This document shows positions 27,222 through 36,667 of a stretch of 64,000 bases of DNA, one piece after another (within the stretch, counting starts at the first letter, position 1; each line of letters opens with the position of its first letter). Origin of the DNA: Flavihumibacter profundi (GTDB lineage: Bacteria; Bacteroidota; Bacteroidia; Chitinophagales; Chitinophagaceae); contig NZ_JAIQXE010000002.1 of the NCBI RefSeq assembly GCF_020076305.1, positions 62,001 through 126,000 on the forward strand, read 5' to 3'. Both the position numbers and the translations under genes were made by a program. Below the pieces are notes generated by a model. The model saw nothing but the letters and a program-made list of their open reading frames with translations, ran no database searches and had not been told where the DNA came from.

Positions 27222-28298
27222 GTGGCTATACAACAAGTTGATATCACTAGGTTCCTGCAGCTGTCCGAACATCACCAGGTACTGGATGTACGCAGTCCGG
27301 CTGAGTTTTCACATGCCGCAATTCCAGGTGCTTATTCTTTACCGTTATTTACGGATGATGAAAGGAAAGTGGTTGGCACGGCTTATAAGCAAAACAGCAG
27401 GGAGCAGGCTATCAAAATCGGCCTCGGATATTTTGGTCCCAAGATGCGGGGCATGGTGGAAGAAGTGGAGAGCTTGCTGGAAAAGAGGAGTAAATCAACC
27501 GGGAGCAATGAAGAAAAGCCTGCAGGTACCGTACTGGTGCATTGCTGGAGGGGCGGAATGCGAAGTGCCGGTGTGGCCTGGCTGCTCGATTTATATGGGT
27601 TTAAGGTATACACTTTAATTGGTGGCTATAAAGCCTTCAGGAAGTTTGCCCTGCATAGTTTTACTATCCCATATGCTATCAAGATAGTGGGTGGTTACAC
27701 CGGAAGCGGTAAAACAGCTTTGCTAAAACGATTAGGACGATTAGGCGATCCCGTTATAGACCTGGAAGCCCTGGCATCGCATAAGGGGTCGGCCTTTGGC
27801 CACTTCGGGCAACCTGATCAGCCATCGCAGGAGATGTTTGAAAATAAACTGGCGATGGAGTTGTTTCGCCTGCAACAACAGGCAACAAACAAGTCCTGCT
27901 GGATTGAAGATGAAAGCCTGCGTATCGGCACGGTTTTAATTCCCCCGGATTTTTACAAACAGATGCGGAATTCCCCTTGTTATTTCCTGGATATACCTTT
28001 TGAAAGCCGTTTGCAGTATATCCTTAAAGATTACGGCCGGACAGACCGTGATAAACTGATCAATGCAGTGTTGCGTATCCAGAAAAGATTAGGCGGACTT
28101 GAAACCAAAACTGCCATAAACTGCCTTGTGGAAAATGATCTTAATGGGGCGTTTGCCATATTGCTGAAGTACTATGATAAATGGTACCTGAAAGGATTAA
28201 ACAGCAGGGAGTCCGGATGTCCCCCAGTGGTAAATATACCTGCTGATGCTGTTGATGATTTGCGCAATGCGCAATTATTGTTTAACCTGACGAATTGA
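27222..28298 (+). CDS. mnmH: tRNA 2-selenouridine synthase (MnmH/SelU)
   Basis: A 358-residue protein with two domains. The rhodanese domain (1-130) has the catalytic Cys108 in VHCWRGGMRSAG. A P-loop domain follows with GGYTGSGKT at 157-165. MnmH converts 2-thiouridine to 2-selenouridine at the wobble base of Lys, Glu and Gln tRNAs through geranylated intermediates, using selenophosphate. It starts with GTG (27222), 64 bases after the rho terminator, and is followed 6 bases later by selD, so the pair is an operon for tRNA selenation. Confidence 0.92.
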   Translation: MAIQQVDITRFLQLSEHHQVLDVRSPAEFSHAAIPGAYSLPLFTDDERKVVGTAYKQNSREQAIKIGLGYFGPKMRGMVEEVESLLEKRSKSTGSNEEKPAGTVLVHCWRGGMRSAGVAWLLDLYGFKVYTLIGGYKAFRKFALHSFTIPYAIKIVGGYTGSGKTALLKRLGRLGDPVIDLEALASHKGSAFGHFGQPDQPSQEMFENKLAMELFRLQQQATNKSCWIEDESLRIGTVLIPPDFYKQMRNSPCYFLDIPFESRLQYILKDYGRTDRDKLINAVLRIQKRLGGLETKTAINCLVENDLNGAFAILLKYYDKWYLKGLNSRESGCPPVVNIPADAVDDLRNAQLLFNLTN

Positions 28299-28304
28299 TT
28301 TAAT

Positions 28305-29360
28305 ATGAGTGAGATTCATTATGCCTTGACGCAATTTTCGCATGGAGCTGGTTGTGGCTGTAAAATTTCGCCTCAGGTACTGGACCAGATCCTGCATACT
28401 GATATTCCCGCCCCGGAAGCAAAGAATTTGCTGGTGGGCAACCAGTCTAAAGATGATGCTGCTGCCTATGACCTGGGGAATGGCACTGCACTGATCTCAA
28501 CCACCGACTTTTTCATGCCCATCGTAGACGATGCTTACGATTTTGGCAGGATTGCTTCCGCAAATGCAATCAGTGATGTATATGCAATGGGTGGGAAGCC
28601 TTTATTGGCCATTGCTATCCTGGGCTGGCCGGTTGATAAATTACCGGCGTCGGTAGCCAGGCGGGTGCTGGAAGGAGCAAGGGCAACCTGCGCTGCTGCC
28701 GGAATTCCATTAGCTGGCGGACATAGCATTGATTCGCCAGAGCCTATATTCGGATTGGCGGTAAACGGCCTGGTTGACATTAAGAACCTTAAGCAGAATA
28801 ATACCGCTAAAGCCGGTGACCTGCTGTTAATGACAAAATCTTTGGGCACGGGAGTGCTTTCAACTGCGCAGAAACGCAAAGCCCTTGACCAGGAATATTA
28901 TACTGCTTTTGTAGAACAGCTGATGCGACTCAACAGTGCCGGAGCCGCACTTGGTCAAATAAAAGGTGTTCATGCGATGACTGACATTACCGGTTTTGGC
29001 TTATTGGGCCATTTAATAGAAATGGCAGGCGGAAGTGGATTAACGGCTGAAATAGAGTATGGTGGAATTCCTGTCCTTGAAGGTGTGCGTGAAGGTATTG
29101 CCAGGAAAATGGTTCCTGGTGGTACTAACAGGAACTGGGCCAGTTATTGCGAAAAAGTTTCTTTTGCCCAAAACCTTAATGAAGCAGATGCAATCAGCCT
29201 CCTGGCAGATCCACAAACCAATGGCGGATTGCTGATAGCAGTAGACCCCGCTTCATTGCAGGAAGTGCAGGACCTTTTCATTGGTTTCGGTTTAGGAAAA
29301 TACATAGAACCAATTGGTCGCCTGGTGCCGGCAGGGCACCATGTAGTTGAAGTGAAATAA
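28305..29360 (+). CDS. selD: Selenide, water dikinase
   Basis: A 351-residue ATP-dependent enzyme making selenophosphate from selenide. The active-site loop is SHGAGCGCK with Cys17 and Lys20, encoded by TGT, so it is a cysteine form and not a selenoprotein. Other family signatures are AYDLGNGTALISTTDFFMPIVDD, NAISDVYAMGG and the C-terminal DPQTNGGLL. It directly follows mnmH. No selA, selB or selC is visible in the window, so here selenophosphate appears to serve tRNA modification. Confidence 0.95.
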   Translation: MSEIHYALTQFSHGAGCGCKISPQVLDQILHTDIPAPEAKNLLVGNQSKDDAAAYDLGNGTALISTTDFFMPIVDDAYDFGRIASANAISDVYAMGGKPLLAIAILGWPVDKLPASVARRVLEGARATCAAAGIPLAGGHSIDSPEPIFGLAVNGLVDIKNLKQNNTAKAGDLLLMTKSLGTGVLSTAQKRKALDQEYYTAFVEQLMRLNSAGAALGQIKGVHAMTDITGFGLLGHLIEMAGGSGLTAEIEYGGIPVLEGVREGIARKMVPGGTNRNWASYCEKVSFAQNLNEADAISLLADPQTNGGLLIAVDPASLQEVQDLFIGFGLGKYIEPIGRLVPAGHHVVEVK

Positions 29361-29363
29361 AGA

Positions 29364-29600
29364 TCAGCGGTTGAACAGCTTGTCGATTTTCTTAGCCAGC
29401 AGGTGGTCTTTTTCCGTTACGGTATCTCCGGCATCATGGGTATTCAGCCATATTTCAACCTGGTTATAAACATTGGTCCACCGGGGATGGTGATTCATTT
29501 TTTCCGCCTCTAATGCCACCCGGGTCATGAAAGCGAAAGCTTCGGAAAAATTCGCGAATTCAAACTTCTGGTAGAGGGCATTGTTGATTTCATTCCACAT
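29364..29600 (-). CDS. Pterin-4a-carbinolamine dehydratase
   Basis: A 78-residue protein, the short form of the PCD/DCoH family. It shows the signature [23 protein letters not shown] with His37-His38 and Trp41, and [20 protein letters not shown] at the end. It recycles 4a-hydroxytetrahydrobiopterin formed by aromatic amino acid hydroxylases. The family usually has about 95-110 residues, so this one lacks part of the N-terminal helix; the alternative longer start is not visible. It is convergent with selD (3-base gap). Confidence 0.9.
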   Translation of the reverse strand: MWNEINNALYQKFEFANFSEAFAFMTRVALEAEKMNHHPRWTNVYNQVEIWLNTHDAGDTVTEKDHLLAKKIDKLFNR

Positions 29601-29636
29601 AACCTAATTTAAAGCAATAATTAATTCGCGCTGGAT

Positions 29637-30200
29637 TTAATATCGCATTTTAAAAAATTGCGCCTGCTCTCCAAATCCCCTGAGTAGAATTTTTTTAAAA
29701 GGCATGAATCCAATTCCTTCCTGTGATTTACGTGCAGCACGGTTTTCTTTTTGAATAATTGTTATCGCATACTGGCGTCCATATTTAGCTAAAACCTGCA
29801 AAAGATAACAAGTCATATAACCATGAAGCCCCTGGCCTCGGTGATCTGGATGACAATAACCATCTACAAGGTATCCTGAATCAGGAGCCAGAACTAAGGT
29901 ACTTTTAACCGCCAAAGATTGGGGCAATTCAATTTCTTTAAGTGCAAGCCAGAAATAATAAACTAATAACTCTCCTTTGAATATGCCAAAAGCAAGGTAT
30001 TCTCTACTGTCCAACCGCCGTTTGAACAAATCAATTTTTCCCTGATCAAATTCTATGATACCAGAACGATTGAAGTCTTGCAGATTCAATTGCTTAATAT
30101 AATATCCATTCTTAAGCGTTTTCCTGCAATGGGGATTAGGGTGGAGTTCTATTTTATAATAAATATATATTTCATTGAAATAACCTACCATTTCCAACAA
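29637..30200 (-). CDS. GNAT-family N-acetyltransferase
   Basis: A 187-residue protein. The acetyl-CoA-binding motif A is DGYCHPDHRGQGLHG (113-127), with Arg121-Gly-Gln-Gly124 matching R/Q-x-x-G-x-G/A. A helix follows (YMTCYLLQVLAKYG) and a motif B-like block IIQKENRAARKSQEGIGF. The acceptor (amine, protein N-terminus or sugar) is unknown. The gene is more AT-rich by eye than its neighbours. It sits between the PCD and IPExxxVDY genes, all leftward, with no known link. Confidence 0.7.
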   Translation of the reverse strand: MLEMVGYFNEIYIYYKIELHPNPHCRKTLKNGYYIKQLNLQDFNRSGIIEFDQGKIDLFKRRLDSREYLAFGIFKGELLVYYFWLALKEIELPQSLAVKSTLVLAPDSGYLVDGYCHPDHRGQGLHGYMTCYLLQVLAKYGRQYAITIIQKENRAARKSQEGIGFMPFKKILLRGFGEQAQFFKMRY

Positions 30201-30274
30201 CTTTTTGCTTTGAAGAGCTAAAAAGTTGATGAAGCCATATTGTTTTATGCTTTAACTTTCCCGAAAGCCCCATT

Positions 30275-30709
30275 TTAGAATATTAGGTGCTCCTTATTTT
30301 TTATTTTTTCATTGGTCAGTTCCAGTACTAGCTGGACTCCATTAATTGACTTGATCGACTGAATGATTTCTTGAATAAGGTTTAAATCCAGGTTATCGCC
30401 CTTTATGAGCCAGAGAAAATCAAGGTGCCTGAATTCGGGCAGAAGGTATTCACCATCATGCTGGTTATTATAAAGATAATGATTTCTGAATTGGTTAGGT
30501 TCGGGGTATTCAAAAATCGGGAAATAGTAATTGCGGTTTTTCTTGGTCATCTGGATCTCAATTTCATTATTGATCCGGAAATGAAACCTGAATCTTTGGT
30601 TCAGGTGCCAGCAAAACTGGTAGTCTTTGATCGGTGCTACGATACCGAGCAGGTGTGCATCATCAAAAAATTCTTCGGCCATCTCGGCCACATCAAGCTT
30701 TAATCTCAT
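30275..30709 (-). CDS. IPExxxVDY family protein
   Basis: A 144-residue protein of a Bacteroidota family named for a C-terminal motif; here it reads LPEFRHLDF (90-98), with Pro91, Glu92 and Asp97 kept. Residues 20-38 (LLGIVAPIKDYQFCWHLNQ) also fit the family. The function is unknown. It is leftward, 18 bases before the M28 peptidase stop, so it could be the next gene after it in the opposite order; no clear operon partner is visible. Confidence 0.8.
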   Translation of the reverse strand: MRLKLDVAEMAEEFFDDAHLLGIVAPIKDYQFCWHLNQRFRFHFRINNEIEIQMTKKNRNYYFPIFEYPEPNQFRNHYLYNNQHDGEYLLPEFRHLDFLWLIKGDNLDLNLIQEIIQSIKSINGVQLVLELTNEKIKNKEHLIF

Positions 30710-30727
30710 GATTCTGGTTGGTGCCTG

Positions 30728-32368
30728 TCAGAATTGAATATCCGCTGTTAATTCCGCTGCTGCCCTTTTAAATTTTACAATAGTCTTATCTCCTTTTTTG
30801 AATTTACTTAATGCCTGCATATAATCTTCTACAGAAGGTGTGCGGATATCACCCAGCTGAATAATAATATCCCCTGCCTGCAACCCTGCTTTTTTGGCGG
30901 GCCGGCCATCGCTGACACCGTCAACTCTTACACCGGCGCCGCTAAAACTATAATCGGGCATTATCCCCAATGAAACACTAAACCTGGTTGAGCTTCCTGC
31001 AGGTTGTTCCCTTGTTTTTGTAAACACCAATTTCTGGTCAATAGGAGTTTTTTTGATCAGGGAATAAATCAACTGGATGATTCGGTATTCGCCCTCGTAA
31101 TTGATACGATTTGCATCATCAGTAGGTTTATGGTAATCGGCGTGCAAGCCGGTGAAAAAGAAAAGAACAGGGATATCCTTCCTGTAAAAAGAAGAATGGT
31201 CACTGGGTCCGGTACCGCTGCTGTCAAATTTAATGGTCAGGTAGCGTGGGTCGGAAAGGGAAGAAAATGAATTTGACCAGGCGGGAGAGGTTCCGTATCC
31301 GCCAATTGTAAGTGCATGGCTGCTGTCATTTAAACGACCCACCATATCCATATTGATCATATAAGTTATCTCAGACAAAGGTTTCACCGGATGTTCCGTA
31401 TAATACTTTGACCCGAAAAGGCCGAGCTCCTCACCCGAAAACGCAACAACGAGGTAGTTGGCAGTTTTATTCTTGTCTTTTTTCAGCATCCTTGCAAGTT
31501 CAATAAGTGCTGATGTACCACTGGCGTTGTCATCGGCACCATTGTGAATCAGTTTTTCCCCCGTGCGCAACATCGAATTGCCATCTTCACCATATCCCAG
31601 GTGATCATAGTGTGCACCTAATATAATCGTATATGCAGCTCTGTTATTGATATACCCTATTACATTATTCCCTGTACGCTTATTTTCCCTGAAACCGGCT
31701 TTACATTTAATTTCAAGGGAAGCTGTTTCGTCGCTGAGGTATTTTTTTGATTCAATGGAATCCAGGAAGAAAACCGGTATCGGCAGCAGGTCGCCTTTAA
31801 GTTTCGGGTTATACTGTTGTGTGGCATCATTATATAAGATGAGTGCGGTGGCCCCTTTTTTGGCTGCATCCTTTATTTTCTCCTGGATATTGGTAACGGG
31901 ATCAAAATGCGGATTGCCCTGGTTGGCTTCTTTTTCAGCCTCAAGGTCAATGAACCAGGGTACCCCCGATTCTTTCAGGGCAATTGATGGCATGGCTTCC
32001 ACAATATTTTCAGGAGAAGTTGCCAACGGAAAAAAATGTTCTTTTGAAATTTCATTACCATTAATAAAAAAATAACTATTCTGTCGGTAATCTTTACCAT
32101 CGAAAATGGGAAACGCCTGGAACCAGGTTTTATCATCCCCCATCGGTTCAAGTCCGATGGCCTCAAACTGCTTGCTGATATAGGTTTTGGCCAGTGCTTC
32201 ACCAGGGGTTCCGGCACGGCGCCCTTCCAGCTTATCATCGGCCAGGTAGCCGACATGCCCCTGTAATTGGCTGATCACCTGCTTATCTGCTTTTTTTAAT
32301 TTCTGCGACTGGGCGCATCCGGATCCGAAAATGGCCAAAGCCAATAAAATCAGCGGGGAAAGTTTCAT
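30728..32368 (-). CDS. M28-family aminopeptidase lipoprotein with PA and PDZ domains
   Basis: A 546-residue protein. The lipobox is IFGSGC with Cys18. A PA domain spans about 115-215. The M28 zinc site is shown by GAHYDHLGYGED, NGADDNASGTSAL, SGEELGLFGSKYY and ADYHKPTDD. A PDZ domain is at the C-terminus (GVRVDGVSDGRPAKKAGLQ, residues about 450-540). It is an exported aminopeptidase. The frame opens at 32491, but only the ATG at 32368 (MKLSPL) gives a proper signal. A second M28 gene lies at 38069-39601 on the other strand. Confidence 0.88.
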   Translation of the reverse strand: MKLSPLILLALAIFGSGCAQSQKLKKADKQVISQLQGHVGYLADDKLEGRRAGTPGEALAKTYISKQFEAIGLEPMGDDKTWFQAFPIFDGKDYRQNSYFFINGNEISKEHFFPLATSPENIVEAMPSIALKESGVPWFIDLEAEKEANQGNPHFDPVTNIQEKIKDAAKKGATALILYNDATQQYNPKLKGDLLPIPVFFLDSIESKKYLSDETASLEIKCKAGFRENKRTGNNVIGYINNRAAYTIILGAHYDHLGYGEDGNSMLRTGEKLIHNGADDNASGTSALIELARMLKKDKNKTANYLVVAFSGEELGLFGSKYYTEHPVKPLSEITYMINMDMVGRLNDSSHALTIGGYGTSPAWSNSFSSLSDPRYLTIKFDSSGTGPSDHSSFYRKDIPVLFFFTGLHADYHKPTDDANRINYEGEYRIIQLIYSLIKKTPIDQKLVFTKTREQPAGSSTRFSVSLGIMPDYSFSGAGVRVDGVSDGRPAKKAGLQAGDIIIQLGDIRTPSVEDYMQALSKFKKGDKTIVKFKRAAAELTADIQF

Positions 32369-32464
32369 AGCAACTAAAGCTTTAGTGACAAAGGTATTAC
32401 TGCGACGGCGAATACCGTGCCGTAAAAAAGAAGAAATAATATGGTTATCTGCCGCTCTTTCCGT

Positions 32465-32472
32465 TACTTTTG
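32465..32472 (+). promoter_or_regulatory. Candidate -7 box of the SNF2 helicase gene
   Basis: TACTTTTG matches the Bacteroidota -7 consensus TAnnTTTG exactly, 46 bases before the ATG. No clear -33 box was found at the expected place. Confidence 0.4.
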
Positions 32473-32518
32473 CAGATTGCCCTGCCCGCAATGCAGGGAT
32501 GTAAAAACCGAATACCGA

Positions 32519-35500
32519 ATGGCATTACCGCACCTTATCAAATATGTGTATACCAATGGGACCGATGAAGTGATCAGACGAGGTAAAAAGATTCATGCAA
32601 TTGGTTATGTGGAATTGGTTGAATATGATGAACTGTTAGGCTCCGTTACTTTCAGGGTAAAGGATGATAGTTATGCTACTTATTATAAGGTTTACATCCA
32701 GAAATTTTCTGATCCCAAAGCATTGTCTGTACGCTGCAGCTGCCCATACAATCTCGGAGATATCTGCAGGCATGAAGCAGCGGCACTGATCCAGTTGCAG
32801 GAATTGCTCGATAAAAATTTATTGCAGGCAGAGGAAGTGGAATATGACCAGCGCCATACTGTGGTCAAAATGAAAACAATTGACCTGAAAACAATTAAAT
32901 TATTGAGCGGCCCCGAAACATTTACAGAGGCGGAAAAATACCTGCGTACCGGAAAAGCCAATATCGAATCAGCAGCAGATGAAGTGGTAAAAGCCAGTGT
33001 AGACCTGGATGGCAAAGTATACAAAGTGGTATTGCGGAAAAACGAGGAAAGGAACTTCGATACCAGTTGTGATTATGTTGATACGAAACATCCTTTATGC
33101 CTTCCTAAAGTGATCGTATTGCTGCAATTATTGAATTCATACGGTCCGAATTATTTTGATTCTATCAGGAACTGGGATAAGGAAAAAAATAAACTGCTTG
33201 AAGCGTATGGCTATAGCCTGAATGATGACCTGAAAGGGAAATTTGAATTTGCGTATAAGGAAGGAAAGCCATTTTTGCGTGTGCTGGATCTTTCCATCAA
33301 ACGCATTAATCCAATGCAGGCAACGCGCCCCAGGTCAATGGACGTAGCTGTTGCCCTTGAGGAACAGGAACCTGAAATTACCGAAAAAGAACCCGGGAAT
33401 GCCCAGCGGGTAGGTGTTGTACTTAATCTGTACCAGAAAACATATCCCGGATTCCAGCTTGAGGCAATACAGGGAGAAACTGAAGAACAGCAGCAGCAAT
33501 TCCTGGGAAAGGTTGAAAAAATTGATCTCTCAAAATATGTAAATGCTGAAGTTTTTCCCGAATCCGACCGGCAACTGATCCCTGCTTTACGCCGGATGCA
33601 GGAGGGGGAACTGACCAAATACCTGAACAGAAACTCACCATTTAGTGGGATCTGGGAAAATATCATTCACCATGAAAGCGAAGACCTGCCTGCTGAAACA
33701 AAACACCTTGTAGTGGAGTATATGCAACCCAAGTTGCGTAAACTGATGAATGAAATAGCGGATAGTCCATTTGTTTTTATGTTGCCTGCCGGTAAAGCTT
33801 TTAAGACCGAAAATCTGCATCCGATTGGGATAGTCACCGAGCCACTGGTACCTTATTTCAAAGTGCAGCAAAAACAAAAGCAATATGAAATCAGCTGCTG
33901 GGTTAAAATTAATGGCGCAGAGTTAAGACTAACCGAAAACCAACTGGGAAGTAATCTTTTGTTTTTATATAATGATAATATTTACGGCTGGCGTAATGAG
34001 GAAGATGTGAACCGGGTGGAAACCTTTATGCCCAAAGGCACCATGAATATCACTAAAGCTGCCTGGCCATTACAGTTGCGGCAGTTAGTATTGCCACTTG
34101 CCAAACATTATCATGTTGAATTTGAACCGGCATTGATTTCCTCTTATAAAGATGGCGAACCAGAGCGCAGGTTAATGTTACAGGAAAAGGGGGAATACCT
34201 GGTTTTTCAGCCAATTTTTTCCTATAAAGGATTTGAAACGAGGCCCGGAGATAAAGATGAGATCATTGTTCCCGATGGCGAGAAAGTAATGATTGTGCAC
34301 CGAAACAAGGATGTCGAATCACAGTTCCTGCAAAAACTGGAGGCACTGCATTCAAATTTTATCAGGCCCGATGGTTCCCAGAACCTTGTTTTAAAAGGTG
34401 TTGATGTTTTACGTAATAACTGGTTCTTTCTGTTTGTTGATGCAATGAATGATATGAAAGTGCCGGTATATGGATTTGAAGCACTGAAAAATTTCCGGTT
34501 CAATACTGCAAAGCCACAAACCCGCATTCAAATCAGCAGTAATACAGACTGGTTTGATGCTAAGGTGGATATTATTTTCGGTGACCAGAAAGTTACAGTG
34601 GCGGAAGTTAAGCGGGCACTGGCGAACAAACAACAATTTGTCCAGCTGGATGACGGCACGCTGGGTATATTACCAGAGGAGTGGATTAAGAAATACTCCC
34701 TGTTATTTCGTGTCGGTGAAGGGAAAGCGCAAAACCTGCGTCTCTCCAAATACCACATGAGCGTTATCGATGAATTGTACAGTGAGCGGAATGAAGAAGA
34801 GCTTTTCGTTCAACTGGAAGAAAAATATGACCGCTTAAGGGGATTTAAAAGTATACGGGAAGTTGAACCTCCCAAACACCTGCAACCTATATTGAGACCA
34901 TACCAGTCTTTTGGATTTCAATGGCTTAACTACCTCAGTGAAGTGAACTGGGGTGGCATTCTTGCTGATGATATGGGTCTTGGTAAAACAGTTCAGGCTT
35001 TAAGTTTCCTGCAGCACTACAAGAATACCCATGAAAGCCTGAGGGCGTTGGTTGTTTGTCCAACTACGCTGATGTTCAACTGGGAGAATGAAATCCGCAA
35101 ATTCACGCCGGATCTTACTTACCATATACATCATGGTGGGGAGAGGACCAGGAACAAGATGTTGCTGGATAACAAGAATGTCATAATCACCACTTATGGG
35201 ACACTTCGCAGCGATATAAAAATGCTCGTGGATATCGATTTTGATTATGTAGTGCTTGATGAATCACAGGCTATTAAGAATCCTGCAAGCAAGGTGACGA
35301 AAGCTGCCTCGCTGTTGAAGGCGAAGCATCGGTTATGCATGAGTGGTACTCCCTTGCAGAATAATACTTTTGACATCTATGCGCAGATGAATTTCCTGAA
35401 TCCGGGTATGCTGGGCAGTATGGAATTTTTCCGCCAGGAATTTGCCATTCCCATTGATAAATTCGGGGAGCAGGACCGTAAAGACCATCTTAGAAAGATA

Positions 35501-36280
35501 CTGTTTCCATTTATCCTCAGAAGAACAAAGGAGCAGGTCGCCAAAGACCTTCCTGAAAAGACAGAAACCATTCTCTGGTGTGAAATGGAAGATGAACAAA
35601 GGAAAATTTATGATGCATACAGGAATGATTTCCGAGATAAGATTTTGGGCACCATTGAAGCACAGGGTGTTCAGAAATCACAGCTAACCATTTTGCAGGG
35701 CTTAATGAAATTGCGGCAAATCTGTGATTCTCCCGCCATTTTGAATGAGCAGGATAAGTTTGAAAACCATTCCATTAAACTGGAAGAACTTGGCCGTGAG
35801 ATTACCGAAAATATCAGCAACCACAAAGCGCTGGTTTTCTCACAGTTCCTGGGTATGCTCGCCCTGATCAGGCAGAAATTAAAGGACCTTGATGTTGACT
35901 ATGAATATTTTGATGGAAGCACTACTGCCATTGACCGCGAAAAAGCTATTCAACGATTCCAGAATGAAGATAATTGCAGGGTCTTCCTGATTTCCCTGAA
36001 AGCTGGTGGTGTAGGTCTTAACTTAACGGCGGCAGATTACGTGTACATTGTTGACCCCTGGTGGAATCCAGCTGTAGAGCAGCAGGCGATCGACCGCACG
36101 CACAGGATTGGCCAGACCAAGAATATTTTTGCCTATCGAATGATTTGTAAAGACACAATTGAAGATAAAATACTGCAGTTACAGGACAGGAAGAGGGTAT
36201 TAGCCCGTGACCTGATTGCAGATGATGAGGGTTTTGTGAAGAACCTCACAAGGGAAGATGTGGAATACCTGTTTAGTTAA
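32519..36280 (+). CDS. SWIM zinc-finger SNF2-family helicase
   Basis: A 1253-residue protein. The N-terminal SWIM finger is C73-x-C75...C83-R-H85 (CSCPYNLGDICRH). A central region of about 600 residues is of unknown structure. The C-terminal SNF2/RapA-like ATPase shows Walker A DDMGLGKT (817-824), DESQ (914-917), a motif III SGTPLQNN and motif VI RTHRIGQ near the end. Members remodel protein-DNA or RNA polymerase complexes. The frame opens at 32441 but the ATG at 32519 (MALPHLIKYV) is the natural start. It is the longest gene here and stands alone. Confidence 0.9.
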   Translation: MALPHLIKYVYTNGTDEVIRRGKKIHAIGYVELVEYDELLGSVTFRVKDDSYATYYKVYIQKFSDPKALSVRCSCPYNLGDICRHEAAALIQLQELLDKNLLQAEEVEYDQRHTVVKMKTIDLKTIKLLSGPETFTEAEKYLRTGKANIESAADEVVKASVDLDGKVYKVVLRKNEERNFDTSCDYVDTKHPLCLPKVIVLLQLLNSYGPNYFDSIRNWDKEKNKLLEAYGYSLNDDLKGKFEFAYKEGKPFLRVLDLSIKRINPMQATRPRSMDVAVALEEQEPEITEKEPGNAQRVGVVLNLYQKTYPGFQLEAIQGETEEQQQQFLGKVEKIDLSKYVNAEVFPESDRQLIPALRRMQEGELTKYLNRNSPFSGIWENIIHHESEDLPAETKHLVVEYMQPKLRKLMNEIADSPFVFMLPAGKAFKTENLHPIGIVTEPLVPYFKVQQKQKQYEISCWVKINGAELRLTENQLGSNLLFLYNDNIYGWRNEEDVNRVETFMPKGTMNITKAAWPLQLRQLVLPLAKHYHVEFEPALISSYKDGEPERRLMLQEKGEYLVFQPIFSYKGFETRPGDKDEIIVPDGEKVMIVHRNKDVESQFLQKLEALHSNFIRPDGSQNLVLKGVDVLRNNWFFLFVDAMNDMKVPVYGFEALKNFRFNTAKPQTRIQISSNTDWFDAKVDIIFGDQKVTVAEVKRALANKQQFVQLDDGTLGILPEEWIKKYSLLFRVGEGKAQNLRLSKYHMSVIDELYSERNEEELFVQLEEKYDRLRGFKSIREVEPPKHLQPILRPYQSFGFQWLNYLSEVNWGGILADDMGLGKTVQALSFLQHYKNTHESLRALVVCPTTLMFNWENEIRKFTPDLTYHIHHGGERTRNKMLLDNKNVIITTYGTLRSDIKMLVDIDFDYVVLDESQAIKNPASKVTKAASLLKAKHRLCMSGTPLQNNTFDIYAQMNFLNPGMLGSMEFFRQEFAIPIDKFGEQDRKDHLRKILFPFILRRTKEQVAKDLPEKTETILWCEMEDEQRKIYDAYRNDFRDKILGTIEAQGVQKSQLTILQGLMKLRQICDSPAILNEQDKFENHSIKLEELGREITENISNHKALVFSQFLGMLALIRQKLKDLDVDYEYFDGSTTAIDREKAIQRFQNEDNCRVFLISLKAGGVGLNLTAADYVYIVDPWWNPAVEQQAIDRTHRIGQTKNIFAYRMICKDTIEDKILQLQDRKRVLARDLIADDEGFVKNLTREDVEYLFS

Positions 36281-36300
36281 AAAATAGTTAAGATAAAAAT

Positions 36301-36318
36301 GCCCCACATTTGTGGGGC
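36301..36318 (-). terminator. Hairpin between SNF2 gene and small minus-strand ORF
   Basis: GCCCCACA and TGTGGGGC form an 8-bp stem with a TT loop. On the minus strand it is followed by ATTTTTATC; on the plus strand by AAGGCAC. So it fits termination of leftward transcripts better, although it is just 21 bases past the SNF2 stop and may slow plus-strand RNA polymerase too. Confidence 0.65.
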
Positions 36319-36369
36319 AAGGCACATACAAAAGTGGTTTCAGAGGTAAGTGCCAGATATATGGTTGGG

Positions 36370-36543
36370 TTAGTAACGACGTGAATTCCGGGCATATCCA
36401 GGCCTGTGTTCAATAGGAGATTCCCCGCTGACTAGCACAGACAGGAGGTATTTGACAAAACGGGTAATATTTAATCCGGAACGGTAACTCTCCTGATTAA
36501 TCTTAATCGCATGTGTATTAAAATACATGTCATTTTTTTTCAT
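36370..36543 (-). CDS. Small uncharacterised 57-residue protein
   Basis: This ORF is below the usual 60-residue cutoff. It starts at ATG 36543 (MKKNDMYFNTH) and ends at TAA 36370. It is basic, with NITRFVKYLLSVLVSG in the middle and HRPGYARNSRRY at the end. A hairpin with a T-tail (36301-36318) follows 51 bases after the stop, in the right orientation for its terminator. ACCTCC lies upstream of the start, but this phylum rarely uses such sites. I do not recognise the family; coding potential is by context only. Confidence 0.45.
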   Translation of the reverse strand: MKKNDMYFNTHAIKINQESYRSGLNITRFVKYLLSVLVSGESPIEHRPGYARNSRRY

Positions 36544-36643
36544 CGGTGTCTTTTTGGAGGTTAATTATACCGGACAAACGAAGTTTCTGCAATATTATTG
36601 CAGGCAACAACAGATCAGGGGTGATCGCAGACCTTTGAATCCT

Positions 36644-36651
36644 TAAATTTG
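36644..36651 (+). promoter_or_regulatory. Candidate -7 box of tatC
   Basis: TAAATTTG matches TAnnTTTG, ending 16 bases before the ATG, which is the usual short leader in Bacteroidota. No strong -33 box is seen. Confidence 0.4.
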
Positions 36652-36667
36652 CGGGCTTTCATTTATT

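Larger units (their letters stand above)
36281..36667. other. Gap between SNF2 gene and tatC
   Basis: This 387-base gap holds the hairpin at 36301-36318, a 57-residue minus-strand ORF (36370-36543) and a -7 box for tatC (36644-36651). Confidence 0.6.

Noticed and set aside
28305-28400. Possible UGA selenocysteine codon in SelD
   Set aside because: The catalytic position reads TGT (Cys17), and there is no in-frame UGA.
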